Of a stretch of 64,000 nt of DNA, positions 54,769-63,938 are shown piece by piece. The notes beneath the pieces are model-generated. The model saw only the letters and a program-made list of their open reading frames with translations. It ran no database searches and was not told the DNA's origin. Origin of the DNA: Paracoccus chinensis (GTDB lineage Bacteria; Pseudomonadota; Alphaproteobacteria; Rhodobacterales; Rhodobacteraceae); assembly GCF_900102885.1 (NCBI RefSeq), contig NZ_FNGE01000005.1, forward strand, positions 124,001 through 188,000, given 5' to 3'. The stretch's first letter is position 1. Each line of letters opens with the position of its first letter. The position numbers were made by a program, and so were the translations under genes.

Positions 54769-55143
54769 TCAAGACGAGGTGAACGCCCCTTCTTCCGGCG
54801 CCATGATCTCGACCTCGGCGCCTGCGCGGACGGCGGTGTAGAAGCAGGTCCGGCGGTTGGTGTGGCAGGCGGGGCCGGTCTGGTCCACCAGCACCAGCAG
54901 GCAGTCGCGGTCGCAATCCAGCCGCATCTCGACCAGCCGCTGCACATGGCCCGAGCTTTCGCCCTTCACCCAGAAGGCCGCCCGCGAGCGCGACCAGTAG
55001 GTGACGCGGCCGGTGTCGAGCGTGCGCGCCACCGCCTCGGCGTTCATCCAGGCCAGCATCAGCACCTCGCCCGAGGCATGGTCCTGCGCGATGGCCGGGA
55101 TCAGGCCGTTCGCGTCGAAACGCAGGGTCGCGGGGTCGAACAT
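54769..55143 (-). CDS. hisI: Phosphoribosyl-AMP cyclohydrolase HisI
   Basis: 124 residues, monofunctional (no HisE domain). The metal-binding motifs CDRDCLLVLVDQTGPACHTN and RTCFY are clear, as is VTYWSRSRAAFWVKGESSGH for substrate binding. It opens the adenine ring of PR-AMP in step 3 of histidine synthesis. AAAGGA precedes ATG 55143; the longer frame to 55494 is antisense to the divergent scaffold gene. No other his genes are in the window. Confidence 0.95.
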   Translation of the reverse strand: MFDPATLRFDANGLIPAIAQDHASGEVLMLAWMNAEAVARTLDTGRVTYWSRSRAAFWVKGESSGHVQRLVEMRLDCDRDCLLVLVDQTGPACHTNRRTCFYTAVRAGAEVEIMAPEEGAFTSS

Positions 55144-55201
55144 CGGTTTTCCTTTCACGCTCGGATGCCTATCTAGCGGGCGGACGGTGTGGGGAAAAGC
55201 G

Positions 55202-55630
55202 ATGGCCGACGACGATCTGATGGCGCTGTATTCGCGCAGGCTGCTGGCGCTGGCGGCGGATATCCCGCACCTGGGCCGCCTGCCCGCGCCGACCGGATCG
55301 GCCACGCGCCGCTCGCCCCAATGCGGGTCCACGGTGACGGCGCATGTGGTCGTCGCGGATGGCGTTGTGACTGATTTTGCGCAGGAGGTGCGGGCCTGCG
55401 CGCTGGGGCAGGCCTCGGCCGCCGTGCTGGGCGGCGCGGTCCTTGGGCGGACTCCGGCGGAACTTGCGGCGGGCCGCGATGCGCTGCGGGCCATGCTGAC
55501 CGAGGGCGCGCCTGCGCCGGACGAACCCTTCGCCGCGGCCGAGGCACTGACGCCGGCGCGGGACTTCCCGAACCGGCACGCCTCGATCCTGCTGGCCTGG
55601 GAGGCCGCGGCCGAGGCCGCGGGCGCCTAG
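55202..55630 (+). CDS. Iron-sulfur cluster assembly scaffold (NifU/IscU-like) protein
   Basis: 142 residues. The first cluster-ligand position is Cys in SPQCGSTVTAH and the second is Cys in EVRACALGQASA, as in IscU. The third IscU cysteine is replaced in NRHASILL, normal for this alphaproteobacterial subgroup that sits next to hisI. It is probably an accessory scaffold or carrier, and not the main IscU/SufU. ATG 55202 is 58 nt from the divergent hisI start. Convergent with hemC; the 3' ends overlap by 4 nt. Confidence 0.8.
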   Translation: MADDDLMALYSRRLLALAADIPHLGRLPAPTGSATRRSPQCGSTVTAHVVVADGVVTDFAQEVRACALGQASAAVLGGAVLGRTPAELAAGRDALRAMLTEGAPAPDEPFAAAEALTPARDFPNRHASILLAWEAAAEAAGA

Positions 55631-56601
55631 ACGGGCGGAGAGGTCCGCTCGGGGTTGATGCCCGCAAGTTCGCGGAACTCGGGCGGGGCGCGGCCCAGCA
55701 GTTCCTCGGCCAAGTCGCGGCCCATCTCGATGCCGTCGCTGACAAGCCCGCGCCGCTCGCCCCGGACCGACAGCGAGCCGTCGGGCAGCAGGATCTCGCC
55801 CCGCAGCCACAGGTTCTCGCCGTCAAGCTCGGCCAAGCCCGCCAAGGGCGTCTCGCAGGAGCCGTCGAGGCGGCGCAGGAAGGCGCGTTCCGCCGTCACC
55901 CGCAGCGTCGTGGGCAGGTCCGAGATGGCGGCCAGCATCGCCGCCGCGATCACGTCGTCCTTGCGCCGTTCCACTCCGATGGCGCCTTGCGCCACGGCGG
56001 GCAACATCTCCTCGGGCGTAATCGCGCTGCGGACCACGTCCAGCATCCCCAGCCGCGTCAGGCCCGCCATGGCGAGAAAGGTCGCCTCGGCCACGCCCTC
56101 ATCGAGCTTGCGCATCCGCGTCTGCACGTTGCCCCGGAACTCGACCAGCGTCAGGTCGGGGCGGTAATGGATCAGCTGCGCCCGGCGCCGCAGACTCGAT
56201 GAGCCGACGGGCGTGCCCGCCGGAAGCTCGGCGATGGAACCCCAGCGGCGGCTGACGAAGGCGTCGCGCACGTCCTCGCGCGGCAGGTAGCAGTCAATGA
56301 TCAGCCCCTCGGGCTGCAGGACCGGCATGTCCTTCATCGAGTGGACGGCGATGTCGATGCGTTGGTCGAGCAGCGCGTCCTCGATCTCGCGGGTGAACAG
56401 GCCCTTGCCGCCGATCTCGCGCAGCGGGCGGTCCAGCACGCGGTCGCCGGTGGTCTTGATGACCACGATCTCGAAGGCATCCGCGGGCAGGTCATGCGCG
56501 GCGGCCAGCCGGTCGCGCGTCTCATGCGCCTGCGCGAGCGCGAGCGCCGAGCCGCGCGTGCCGATCCGAAGCGGGCGGTCGGGGGTGGGTAAAGCGTCCA
56601 T
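55627..56601 (-). CDS. hemC: Porphobilinogen deaminase (hydroxymethylbilane synthase) HemC
   Basis: 324 residues. N-terminal [26 protein letters not shown] (Asp/Lys at the active site) and [12 protein letters not shown] are conserved. Cys249 in [11 protein letters not shown] carries the dipyrromethane cofactor. It condenses four porphobilinogens to hydroxymethylbilane. ATG 56601; the frame extended to 56769 overlaps the divergent hemE promoter and is rejected. Divergent from hemE with 118 nt between starts, a layout known in Rhodobacter relatives. Confidence 0.95.
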   Translation of the reverse strand: MDALPTPDRPLRIGTRGSALALAQAHETRDRLAAAHDLPADAFEIVVIKTTGDRVLDRPLREIGGKGLFTREIEDALLDQRIDIAVHSMKDMPVLQPEGLIIDCYLPREDVRDAFVSRRWGSIAELPAGTPVGSSSLRRRAQLIHYRPDLTLVEFRGNVQTRMRKLDEGVAEATFLAMAGLTRLGMLDVVRSAITPEEMLPAVAQGAIGVERRKDDVIAAAMLAAISDLPTTLRVTAERAFLRRLDGSCETPLAGLAELDGENLWLRGEILLPDGSLSVRGERRGLVSDGIEMGRDLAEELLGRAPPEFRELAGINPERTSPPV

Positions 56602-56719
56602 GCGCGATGGGTTATCCCTGCCCCGTCCGCTTGACAACCATGCTGCGGCGGAAGGGCGCAGGCCAGCGGCCGCGACCTGCCAAGCTTGCAAGCCGGGCGC
56701 GGCCTTGCGACAAGGCCGC

Positions 56720-57787
56720 ATGACACAGGATCCTCGCCCCGAACCGCAGAAAAGCCCCGCCAAGACCATCCTGCGCGCCCTTGCCGGCGAGCGCCAGCCG
56801 GTGCCGCCGATCTGGATGATGCGGCAGGCCGGGCGCTACCTGCCCGAATACCGCGCGACCCGGGCGCAGGCGGGGGATTTCCTGTCGCTCTGCTACACGC
56901 CGGACCTCGCGGCCGAGGTGACGCTGCAGCCCATTCGCCGCTATGGCTTCGACGCGGCGATCCTGTTCGCGGACATCCTGCTGATCCCGCAGGCGCTGGG
57001 GATGGACCTGTGGTTCGTGACGGGCGAAGGTCCGCGCCTGTCCACCATCACCACCCCCGAGGAACTGGCCGCCCTGAAACCGGCGGAGGCGATCCACGAG
57101 ACGCTGTCGCCCGTCTATGAGACCGTCCGCATCCTGTCGCGGGAACTCCCGCGCGAGACGACCCTGATCGGCTTCGCGGGCGCGCCCTGGACCGTGGCGA
57201 CCTACATGATCGCCGGGCGCGGCACGCGCGACCAGGGACCGGCCCATGCGCTGAAGCAGGCCGACCGCGCCACCTTCCAGGGGATCATCGACCGGGTGAC
57301 CGAGGCCACGATCCTTTACCTGTCCGCGCAGATCGAGGCGGGGGCCGAGGTCGTCAAGCTGTTCGACAGCTGGGCGGGCAGCCTGCACGGGCAGGACTTC
57401 GACGATTTCGCGGTCGCGCCCGCGCGCCGGATCATCGCCGCATTGAAAGAGCGTCATCCGCATGTCCCCGTGATCGCCTTCCCCCGCGAGGCGGGCGACC
57501 GTTACATCGGCTTCGCCAAGGCCACGGGGGCCGATTGCGTGGCGCTGGACAACTCGGTCTCGGCCGAATGGGCGGCGCGGAACGTGCAGGTCGATGGCTG
57601 CGTGCAGGGAAATCTCGCGCCCGGGCACATGGTCACGGGCGGGCCGGCGCTGGTGGATGCCACGCGAGCCATTGTCCGGGCCTTTGCGGGCGGGCCGCAT
57701 ATCTTCAACCTTGGCCACGGGATCACGCCGGACGCAAACCCCGAGAACGTGGCGCTGATGATCCAGACGGTGCGCGAGGGCGCCTGA
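56720..57787 (+). CDS. hemE: Uroporphyrinogen decarboxylase HemE
   Basis: 355 residues. [20 protein letters not shown] (about 29-48) is the family signature with the substrate-binding Arg pair, followed by [18 protein letters not shown] and the second signature [18 protein letters not shown]. It removes four acetate carboxyls to give coproporphyrinogen III. ATG 56720 lacks a strong ribosome site but starts at the conventional place. The next gene begins 4 nt after its stop, so they are co-transcribed. Confidence 0.95.
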   Translation: MTQDPRPEPQKSPAKTILRALAGERQPVPPIWMMRQAGRYLPEYRATRAQAGDFLSLCYTPDLAAEVTLQPIRRYGFDAAILFADILLIPQALGMDLWFVTGEGPRLSTITTPEELAALKPAEAIHETLSPVYETVRILSRELPRETTLIGFAGAPWTVATYMIAGRGTRDQGPAHALKQADRATFQGIIDRVTEATILYLSAQIEAGAEVVKLFDSWAGSLHGQDFDDFAVAPARRIIAALKERHPHVPVIAFPREAGDRYIGFAKATGADCVALDNSVSAEWAARNVQVDGCVQGNLAPGHMVTGGPALVDATRAIVRAFAGGPHIFNLGHGITPDANPENVALMIQTVREGA

Positions 57788-57791
57788 GCCG

Positions 57792-58661
57792 ATGTGGGTC
57801 GCCGCGACCCTGATCGCCTCGCTGGCGCAGACGGGACGCAACGCGGCGCAGGCGGGGCTGACCGCGCGCATCGGGACCATGGGCGCGACAGGCGTCCGGT
57901 TCCTCTTCGGCCTGCCCTTCGCGATTCTGTTCCTGGGCCTCGTGGCGCTCGTCGAACCGGTGCCCATGCCGAACATGACCGCCCTCGGCTATGCCGCAAT
58001 GGGCGCCGTGTCGCAGGTGGCGGCGACGGCGCTGATGCTGACGGCCATGCAGCGGCGGGGCTTCGCGGTGGCGACCGCGCTGATCAAGACCGAGCCGGTG
58101 ACGCTCGCCATCCTCGGCGCGGCCCTGCTGGCCGAGCCGCTGAGCCCGGCCCGCCTCGGCGCCATCGCCGTGGCGACCGCCGGGGTACTGGCGATGTCGG
58201 GCGCGGGCTGGCGGCGGGCAGGCGCGGGTCCGGTCGCGCTAGCCGTGCTGGCGGGCGGGCTGTTCGGCCTGTCGGCGATCGGCTTTCGCGGTGGCATCCT
58301 GTCGCTGCCCCATGGCGGCGAGCTGATCCGGGCGACCACGATCCTCGTGCTGTCTCTGACGCTGCAGACGGCGCTGGTGGGCGCATGGCTCGCCCTGCGC
58401 GACCGCCCTGCCATGCACGGGATGCTGGGCGCGTGGCGCGAGTCGCTGGGCGCGGGCTTCCTTGGCGCGCTCGCCTCGCAGTTCTGGTTCCTGGCCTTCG
58501 CCCTTGCGCCCGCGGCCAACGTGCGGACGCTGGCTCTGGTCGAGGTGGTCTTCGCCGCCGCCATCTCGCGTCACCGCCGCGAGGCGATGGGTCCGCGCCA
58601 GCTTGCCGGCATGGCACTGATCGTCGGGGGCGTGGGCTGGCTTCTGTGGGCGGCGCGCTGA
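57792..58661 (+). CDS. EamA/DMT-family transporter
   Basis: 289 residues with about ten hydrophobic helices in two EamA repeats. Repeat 1 ends near GRNAAQAGLTARIGTMGATG ... VATALIKTEPVTLAILGAAL, and repeat 2 has VRTLALVEVVFAAAISRHRR near the C terminus. The paired TEPV and EVVF segments mark the ends of equivalent helices. Drug/metabolite exporters of this type have broad substrates; none can be assigned. Four nt after hemE, which might hint at a porphyrin-related compound, but that is weak. Convergent with hemF. Confidence 0.88.
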   Translation: MWVAATLIASLAQTGRNAAQAGLTARIGTMGATGVRFLFGLPFAILFLGLVALVEPVPMPNMTALGYAAMGAVSQVAATALMLTAMQRRGFAVATALIKTEPVTLAILGAALLAEPLSPARLGAIAVATAGVLAMSGAGWRRAGAGPVALAVLAGGLFGLSAIGFRGGILSLPHGGELIRATTILVLSLTLQTALVGAWLALRDRPAMHGMLGAWRESLGAGFLGALASQFWFLAFALAPAANVRTLALVEVVFAAAISRHRREAMGPRQLAGMALIVGGVGWLLWAAR

Positions 58662-58665
58662 GCGC

Positions 58666-59526
58666 TCAGACCCACTTCGCCAGCGGCGGCAGGCTCATGA
58701 GCACGGCATCGGCGTTGTGGCCGGTTTCCAGCCCGAACTTGGTGCCCCGGTCGTAGACGAGGTTGTATTCGGCATAAAGCCCGCGGTGGATCAGCTGGGC
58801 GTCCCGGTGCTCGGGCTCCCATTCCTGCACCATGCGGCGGCGGACCAGCGGGACGAAGGCGGGCAGGAAGGCCTCGCCCACCGCGCGGGTAAAGGCGAAG
58901 TCGGCCTGCCAGTCGCCGGTGTTCAGGTCGTCGTAGAAGATCCCGCCGACGCCACGGGCGCGCCCGCGATGGGGGATGAAGAAATACTCGTCCGCCCAGG
59001 CCTTGAAACGGTCGTAGTAATCCGCCCCGTGGGGGGCGCAGGCCGCGCGCAGGGTCTCGTGGAAATGCGCCGTGTCCTCGGGATATTCGAGGCAGGGGTT
59101 CAGGTCCGCCCCGCCCCCGAACCACCAGGCCGAGGGCGTCCAGAACATGCGGGTGTTCATGTGGACGGCGGGCGCGTGCGGGTTCTGCATGTGGGCGACC
59201 AGGCTGATGCCGCTGGCCCAGAAGCGCGGATCCTCGGCGATCCCCGGTACGCCGCGCGCGGCCATGGCGGATTGCGCACGTGGGGCGAGCGTCCCATGGA
59301 CCTCGGACCAGTTCACGCCGACCTTCTCGAAGACGCGGCCCCCGCGCATGACGGACATGATCCCGCCGCCGCCGTCCTCGGCCCGCTCGGTCGGGGTGAC
59401 GGTGAAATGGCCAGCAGGCGCGTCCGAAATCGCCTCCTCCTCCAGCCCCTCGAAGGCGGCCACGATGGTGTCGCGCAAGGACCGGAACCATTCGGCCGCG
59501 GCGCGGCGCTCGTCACTCATGTCCAT
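58666..59526 (-). CDS. hemF: Oxygen-dependent coproporphyrinogen-III oxidase HemF
   Basis: 286 residues. The conserved stretch FGGGADLNPCLEYPEDTAHF and the DEYFFIPHRGRARGVGGIFY region are HemF hallmarks, with RGTKFGLETGHNADAVLMSL at the C terminus. It uses O2 to convert two propionates to vinyl groups. GAAAGGGG precedes ATG 59526. With hemC and hemE it makes a haem cluster within 4 kb; an O2-independent HemN would be needed for anaerobic growth and is not seen here. Confidence 0.95.
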   Translation of the reverse strand: MDMSDERRAAAEWFRSLRDTIVAAFEGLEEEAISDAPAGHFTVTPTERAEDGGGGIMSVMRGGRVFEKVGVNWSEVHGTLAPRAQSAMAARGVPGIAEDPRFWASGISLVAHMQNPHAPAVHMNTRMFWTPSAWWFGGGADLNPCLEYPEDTAHFHETLRAACAPHGADYYDRFKAWADEYFFIPHRGRARGVGGIFYDDLNTGDWQADFAFTRAVGEAFLPAFVPLVRRRMVQEWEPEHRDAQLIHRGLYAEYNLVYDRGTKFGLETGHNADAVLMSLPPLAKWV

Positions 59527-59603
59527 GAAGCGGCCCCTTTCGTGAATTGCGGCACCGGGCGGGCCGCGCTAGCATTCCCCCAACCTGATTAGAGGCGCCG
59601 CCG

Positions 59604-60014
59604 ATGAGCCGCAACCTGACCCTGACCGCGCTGGCCTGCCTGGCGCTTGTGGCCTGCGGGACGCCGCAGGAACAATGCATCAGCCGGAACACCGACGAAT
59701 ACCGCACCGTCTCGCGCCTGCTGGCCCAGGTCGAGGGGAACCTCGCGCGTGGCTATGCCTGGGACGAGCGGGTGGTCACGCGGACCGAGCTCGACTTCTG
59801 CCCCACGATCCTGCGCAACAAGGATGGCGACCGCGTGCTGGTGCAGCGCAGTTGCTGGCGCGACGTGGCGGACACGGAACGTTTCCGGGTGCCGATCGAC
59901 CCGGTGGTCGAGCAGCGCAAGGCCGAGAACCTGCGCGCCCGGCTGGCCGCGCTGCGCCCGAACGCCGAACGCGCCGTCCAGGCCTGCCGCGCGGCCTATC
60001 CTGAGGAAGGCTAG
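59604..60014 (+). CDS. Hypothetical lipoprotein
   Basis: 136 residues. Signal MSRNLTLTALACLALVAC with lipobox LVAC-G (Cys18). The mature domain has five further cysteines (QCISRN, DFCPTILR, RSCWRDVAD, QACRAAYP), suggesting disulfides in the periplasm. No family recognised. ATG 59604 has no strong Shine-Dalgarno. Divergent from hemF, 78 nt between starts, and its 3' end overlaps the convergent methyltransferase gene by 4 nt. Confidence 0.7.
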   Translation: MSRNLTLTALACLALVACGTPQEQCISRNTDEYRTVSRLLAQVEGNLARGYAWDERVVTRTELDFCPTILRNKDGDRVLVQRSCWRDVADTERFRVPIDPVVEQRKAENLRARLAALRPNAERAVQACRAAYPEEG

Positions 60015-60991
60015 CGCCGCTTCGGCCGTCCCGCGCCGGTCGCGGTGATGACCTTGAAGCGGTTGTCGCCGCCGATCTCCTGCACGTCCGCGAACAGCTC
60101 GGACAGCGCGGCCTCGTAGGGCAGGTGCCGGTTCGCAACCATCCAGAGCCGCCCGGCCCCTGTCAGCAGCCCCGCCGCCGCGCGGATGAAGCGCGCGCCC
60201 AGATGCGGGTCGGGGCTGCGACCCTCGTGGAAGGGCGGGTTCATGACGACCCCGTTCACCGGCTCGGGCAGGCGGAAGGAGGTGGCATCGGCCCAGTGGA
60301 ACTGCGCGCGCGGGTCGGTCACGTTGGCCTTCGCGCAGTCCAGCGCGGCATGGTCGGCCTCGACAAGGTGCAGCACCTCGACGCCGGGGTGCTTGAGAAC
60401 CTGCGCCGAAAGCCAGCCCCAGCCCGCGCCCAGATCGACCATGCGCGTGGGCAGCCGGTCGGGCAGGCAAGCCGCCAGCGCGACCGATGCCGGGTCTGGC
60501 CCGTCCGCCGAAAACACGCCCGGCGCGGTGACGAAGCCGCCGTCCACCGTCCGCTCGGCACCCTTCCAGTCAGGGGGCAGCCAGTCGCCGCCCGGCACGG
60601 TCACGCGGAAGATCTTTCCATGCGCGCGGGACTGCACCTGATCGACCGGGGCCAGCCCCCGCAATTCGCGCAGCATGGCATCGACGCCGTTTGTCTTCTG
60701 ACCGTCGATCCACAGCGCCGCACCCTCGTCCAGCGCCCCTGCGGCGGCGGCGACACGCGCCCGCGCCTCGGCCCGCGCGCGGGGCAGGAAGACCACGGCG
60801 GCGTCCGCCCGGCCGTTCACCGCAGTCTGAACGCGGAATCCCTGCGCAAGCGCCGAATCATGCGCGGGCCGAAAGCCCTGCACAACCGTGGTGCGAGCAG
60901 GGTCGAACTCCGCGAGGTCCCCCGGCCCTGCCCCGACGAGCAGCACCGCACCCTCGATCGGGTCGATCAATTCAAGACGAGAGCCCGCCAC
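60011..60991 (-). CDS. RsmC-like class I SAM-dependent rRNA (guanine-N2) methyltransferase
   Basis: 326 residues with the two-domain RsmC layout. A degenerate N-terminal methyltransferase-like domain (1 to about 150) precedes a catalytic domain with SAM motif MVDLGAGWGWLSAQVLK (184-200) and catalytic NPPF at 251-254 (VMNPPFHEGR). RsmC methylates G1207 of 16S rRNA; RlmG-type activity is the alternative. The start abuts the clpS stop (60992), so the two genes are likely an operon. Confidence 0.85.
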   Translation of the reverse strand: MAGSRLELIDPIEGAVLLVGAGPGDLAEFDPARTTVVQGFRPAHDSALAQGFRVQTAVNGRADAAVVFLPRARAEARARVAAAAGALDEGAALWIDGQKTNGVDAMLRELRGLAPVDQVQSRAHGKIFRVTVPGGDWLPPDWKGAERTVDGGFVTAPGVFSADGPDPASVALAACLPDRLPTRMVDLGAGWGWLSAQVLKHPGVEVLHLVEADHAALDCAKANVTDPRAQFHWADATSFRLPEPVNGVVMNPPFHEGRSPDPHLGARFIRAAAGLLTGAGRLWMVANRHLPYEAALSELFADVQEIGGDNRFKVITATGAGRPKRR

Positions 60992-61312
60992 TTATTCCTT
61001 TTCCATCGTGCATTGCAGCGGATGCTGCTGGCGGCGCGCAAGCTCCATCACCTGCGCGACCTTGGTTTCGGCGATCTCGTGGGAAAACACGCCGACAACC
61101 GCCACGCCCTTGCGATGGACGGTCAGCATGATCTCGATCGCCTGGGCATGGGTCATGCCGAACAGCCGTTCGAGAATATGGACCACGAACTCCATCGGCG
61201 TGAAATCGTCATTCAGCAACAGCACCTTGTAAAGCGGCGGGCGCTGGGTCTTGGGCTTGGTCTTTGTGGCGAGATCGACGTCTTCCCTGCCTTTCGAGGG
61301 AGGGTCGATCAT
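60992..61312 (-). CDS. clpS: ATP-dependent Clp protease adaptor ClpS
   Basis: About 106 residues. The core [20 protein letters not shown], then [20 protein letters not shown], holds the N-degron pocket (Asn-Asp, His) of ClpS. It delivers N-end-rule substrates to ClpAP. The start is uncertain: ATG 61312 has no good ribosome site, and GTG 61339 (AGGA about 11 nt upstream) is in frame; the fold begins well after both. clpA is not adjacent; the next gene on this strand is the RsmC-like gene. Confidence 0.9.
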   Translation of the reverse strand: MIDPPSKGREDVDLATKTKPKTQRPPLYKVLLLNDDFTPMEFVVHILERLFGMTHAQAIEIMLTVHRKGVAVVGVFSHEIAETKVAQVMELARRQQHPLQCTMEKE

Positions 61313-61542
61313 GCGCGGGGAATCGGTCGTCTGCGTCACGAGCGGCAAGTCCTGAATGGGCGGGTTGCCTGCGAATATAGGGCCGGCGCGGCGCAAGGGA
61401 AAGGCTGACGAACCCTGCGGACCCGAAACGCTGACGTCATGGCAAATACGCGGTTCCCGCAGCGCGTGTGGCGTGTTATTCTCGGCTTGTTAAGGAAGGG
61501 CGTGCAATCAAGAACGCGCCCGCAGGCAGAGAGACCGGGACA

Positions 61543-63165
61543 GTGCAAATTCTTCATCGAACCCTGATCGCGGGGTGGATTGCCCTGGTTGGCGCCCTTG
61601 TGCCGCTGACCGCGTCCGCCGCGCCCTTCGCCGCCCATGTCATGGACGGGCGCACGGGCAAGGAGATCTATTCCCAGAATGCGGATGCCCGGCTGCATCC
61701 CGCGTCCCTGACAAAGATGATGACGCTCTACATGGCCTTCACGGCCATCGAGCGGGGGCAGGTCCGGCTGGACTCCAGGTTCACGGTGACGCCCCACGCG
61801 GCGGGCCAGCCGCCTTCGCGCCTCGGGCTGCGGGCGGGCCAGAAGATCGAGCTGCGCTATCTCATCCGCGCCGCTGCGGTCAAATCCGCCAACGACGCGG
61901 CCACCGCCATCGGCGAGGGGCTCGCGGGGTCCGAGGCGAAGTTCGGCCAGCAGATGACCGCCATGGCCCGCGCGCTGGGCATGAAGAACAGCAACTTCCG
62001 CAACGCCAACGGACTGACGCAGGAAGGGCATTATTCCTCGGCCCGCGACATGTCGGTTCTGGGGCGCCGGTTGTTCTACGATTTCCCGCAGTATTACTCG
62101 ATCTTCTCACGCCGCTCGGCGGACGCGGGCATCGCCACCGTGTCCAGCACCAACAAGCGTTTCCTGGACAGCTACCAGGGCGCGGACGGGATCAAGACGG
62201 GCTACACGCGGGCTGCGGGCTTCAACCTGACCGCCTCGGCCCAGCGCGGCTCCAAGCGGATCATCGCCACGGTGCTGGGCGGTCAGTCCACGGCCCAGCG
62301 CAACGCGGTCATGGCGCAGCTTCTGGATACCGGCTTCGGCAAGGCGCCGACGCGCGTGAAGGAGATCCGCCCCGAGGCGCCCGCCTATATCGTGGAACGC
62401 AAGCGCAGCGTGCAGGTGGCCCGCGCCGAGCCGCAGGCGCGCCCGCCGGTGGCCGCGGCCCGGCCGGTGAAGGGATCGACCGTCCCGGTCGAGCCCGCCC
62501 GCCGTCAGGCCGAGGCGCCCGTGCAGCCCGCGGCAGCGCCTGTCCTGGCGCAGGCCAGCGTCGGCTCGGCCCGCCCCGCGCGCAAGCCCGCAGGCGCCCC
62601 GGCGTCCGTCAAGGTGGCCTCGGCCGAGCCCGCCGCGATCGAGGCGGCGGTCAAGCTCGCCACCGCCGACGCGGCTCCGCCCCCGGCCCCGCGTCCGGGC
62701 CCCGCCGCGCAGGCCAAGGCGCCGCGCACGCTGGGTTCCACCTTCGCGGCGGCCGAGCCGAAAGAGGCCGAGCCCGCTGGCATCGCGGTCCCGCGCGTCA
62801 GCACCAAGCTGCTGGCGGCTTCAAAGCCCGTGCGCAAGTCCGACGCGGTGATCCTTGCCGCGATGGAGGAAGAAGGCGACCGGTCCGAGCCCGAGGCGGT
62901 GCAGATCGTTTCGCGCCCCTCGACCAAGGGCCGCGGCAACCACGGCATCACGCTGGGACGCTTCAAGACCAAGGCCGAGGCCGAGCAGCTTCTGCTGCGC
63001 ATCGCCCTTCAGGAAAGTGCCGTTCTGAACAACGCCACCCGCCGCGTCGGCAACACCCCCAAGGGATGGGAGGCGAACTTCTCGGGCCTGACCCGCGACG
63101 CGGCGCAGCTTGCCTGCGACAAGCTCGCCGCCCGCTCGCAGCGCTGCACGGTGCTGGGGAACTGA
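61543..63165 (+). CDS. D-alanyl-D-alanine carboxypeptidase (PBP5 family) with SPOR domain
   Basis: 540 residues. Sec signal about 1-26 (TLIAGWIALVGALVPLTASA, cleavage after ASA). The peptidase-S11 domain covers about 27-270 with SxxK at 55-58 (SLTK), SxN at 115-117 and KTG at 218-220. A long Ala/Pro-rich linker (about 285-440) follows, and a C-terminal SPOR domain (about 465-540: HGITLGRFKTKAEAEQLLLR) should bind denuded septal glycan. It trims peptidoglycan pentapeptides in the periplasm, probably at the division site. GTG 61543 is chosen because it starts the signal peptide; GTG 61468 is the longer option. Divergent from clpS. Confidence 0.9.
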   Translation: MQILHRTLIAGWIALVGALVPLTASAAPFAAHVMDGRTGKEIYSQNADARLHPASLTKMMTLYMAFTAIERGQVRLDSRFTVTPHAAGQPPSRLGLRAGQKIELRYLIRAAAVKSANDAATAIGEGLAGSEAKFGQQMTAMARALGMKNSNFRNANGLTQEGHYSSARDMSVLGRRLFYDFPQYYSIFSRRSADAGIATVSSTNKRFLDSYQGADGIKTGYTRAAGFNLTASAQRGSKRIIATVLGGQSTAQRNAVMAQLLDTGFGKAPTRVKEIRPEAPAYIVERKRSVQVARAEPQARPPVAAARPVKGSTVPVEPARRQAEAPVQPAAAPVLAQASVGSARPARKPAGAPASVKVASAEPAAIEAAVKLATADAAPPPAPRPGPAAQAKAPRTLGSTFAAAEPKEAEPAGIAVPRVSTKLLAASKPVRKSDAVILAAMEEEGDRSEPEAVQIVSRPSTKGRGNHGITLGRFKTKAEAEQLLLRIALQESAVLNNATRRVGNTPKGWEANFSGLTRDAAQLACDKLAARSQRCTVLGN

Positions 63166-63187
63166 GACGGCTCTGACCGCGACAAGG

Positions 63188-63211
63188 AAAGCCCGGCTTC
63201 GGCCGGGCTTT
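63188..63211 (+). terminator. Intrinsic terminator of the D,D-carboxypeptidase gene
   Basis: AAAGCCCGGC, tetraloop TTCG, GCCGGGCTTT: a perfect 10-bp stem with a UUCG-type loop, then T; 22 nt after the stop. Confidence 0.88.
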
Positions 63212-63375
63212 TCCGTTTCAGCACCGAGGCGATGAAGAGACGCTTGCTTGGGGGCCGGGTTCCGTCAGGCGCTGCCTTCAGGAGGGAAAGCCCTGCAACA
63301 GGAGTGCACGCGCGTGAAGGTCCAGCAGAACGGACAAGACGGGCCAAGCCAGACGACGAGTGCAGGATAGCGGGC

Positions 63376-63434
63376 CAGCCTCAGCCTCAGCCTCAGCCTC
63401 AGCCTCAGCCTCAGCCTCAGCCTCAGCCTCAGCC
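63376..63434 (+). repeat. Hexanucleotide tandem repeat (CAGCCT)n
   Basis: Nine full CAGCCT units plus CAGCC, uninterrupted. A hexamer cannot shift a reading frame, and no gene is evident around it. Its copy number is likely unstable. Confidence 0.95.
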
Positions 63435-63779
63435 GAAGGCAGCAGCTTTGCTGATCGACTGCAAGGAAGGCAGAGCACGGAGGGGCCTGCCCTGTTATGG
63501 ACAGGGCGCGGCATCACCGCCAGTCCGGCATGGAGGTGCCTGTCCTCTGCCCATGGTGAAGGCTGACAGCTTTGCAGGTTGTCGCCCCGAGGGAAGGGGT
63601 CAGCTACCGCCTTGAGCGGAGCGAGTCCGCACCAGCACACTTCACTGCCCCGGAAGTCTGAAAGGGGAACCGCTCCTCGAAGCTTAGCACGGCGGCCAAG
63701 GGAAGGCTTGAAACGCTGCGTGTGCGAGGCGCGGACTTCCATGTGGGACCGGCTCGCCCTGCCTCTCAACCCGATGGCC

Positions 63780-63938
63780 TCACGGCTTGGGGTGGTCATC
63801 CCATTCGTCGCTGAGGATGCGCTGGGCGTCACCCTTGGGGTCCTCGTACTGCCGGTTGCGCAGCGCCCAGACGAATGCCGCGAGGCCAAGGCCTCCCAGG
63901 CCCAGCGAGACGGGGATCAGATAGACCAGAACCTCCAT
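63780..63938 (-). CDS. ccoS: Cytochrome cbb3 oxidase maturation protein CcoS
   Basis: 52 residues. MEVLVYLIPVSLGLGGLGLA opens a single membrane helix (about 4-26), followed by FVWALRNRQYEDPKGDAQRI and a C-terminal DEWDDHP. The R-x-x-Q-Y/F-D/E-D-x-x-G-D/A pattern is the CcoS signature. CcoS is needed for haem/Cu cofactor insertion into cbb3 oxidase. Its ATG shares one base with the stop of the upstream ccoI (TGATG), the classic ccoGHIS order. The stop is TGA at 63780-63782. Confidence 0.93.
   Translation of the reverse strand: MEVLVYLIPVSLGLGGLGLAAFVWALRNRQYEDPKGDAQRILSDEWDDHPKP

Larger units (their letters stand above)
63166..63779. other. Non-coding stretch with terminator and hexanucleotide repeat
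   Basis: 614 nt without a convincing gene. It holds the carboxypeptidase terminator (63188-63211), a CAGCCT tandem repeat (63376-63434), and about 340 nt of less G+C-rich sequence up to the ccoS stop. Open frames here on both strands lack family features, and the longest are only stretched by the repeat. Confidence 0.65.

Noticed and set aside
63232..63889. Possible repeat proteins on either strand (QP-repeat plus strand; AE-repeat minus strand)
   Set aside because: The frames are kept open mainly by the hexamer repeat. The minus-strand frame overlaps ccoS in another frame, and neither has a ribosome site or domain.
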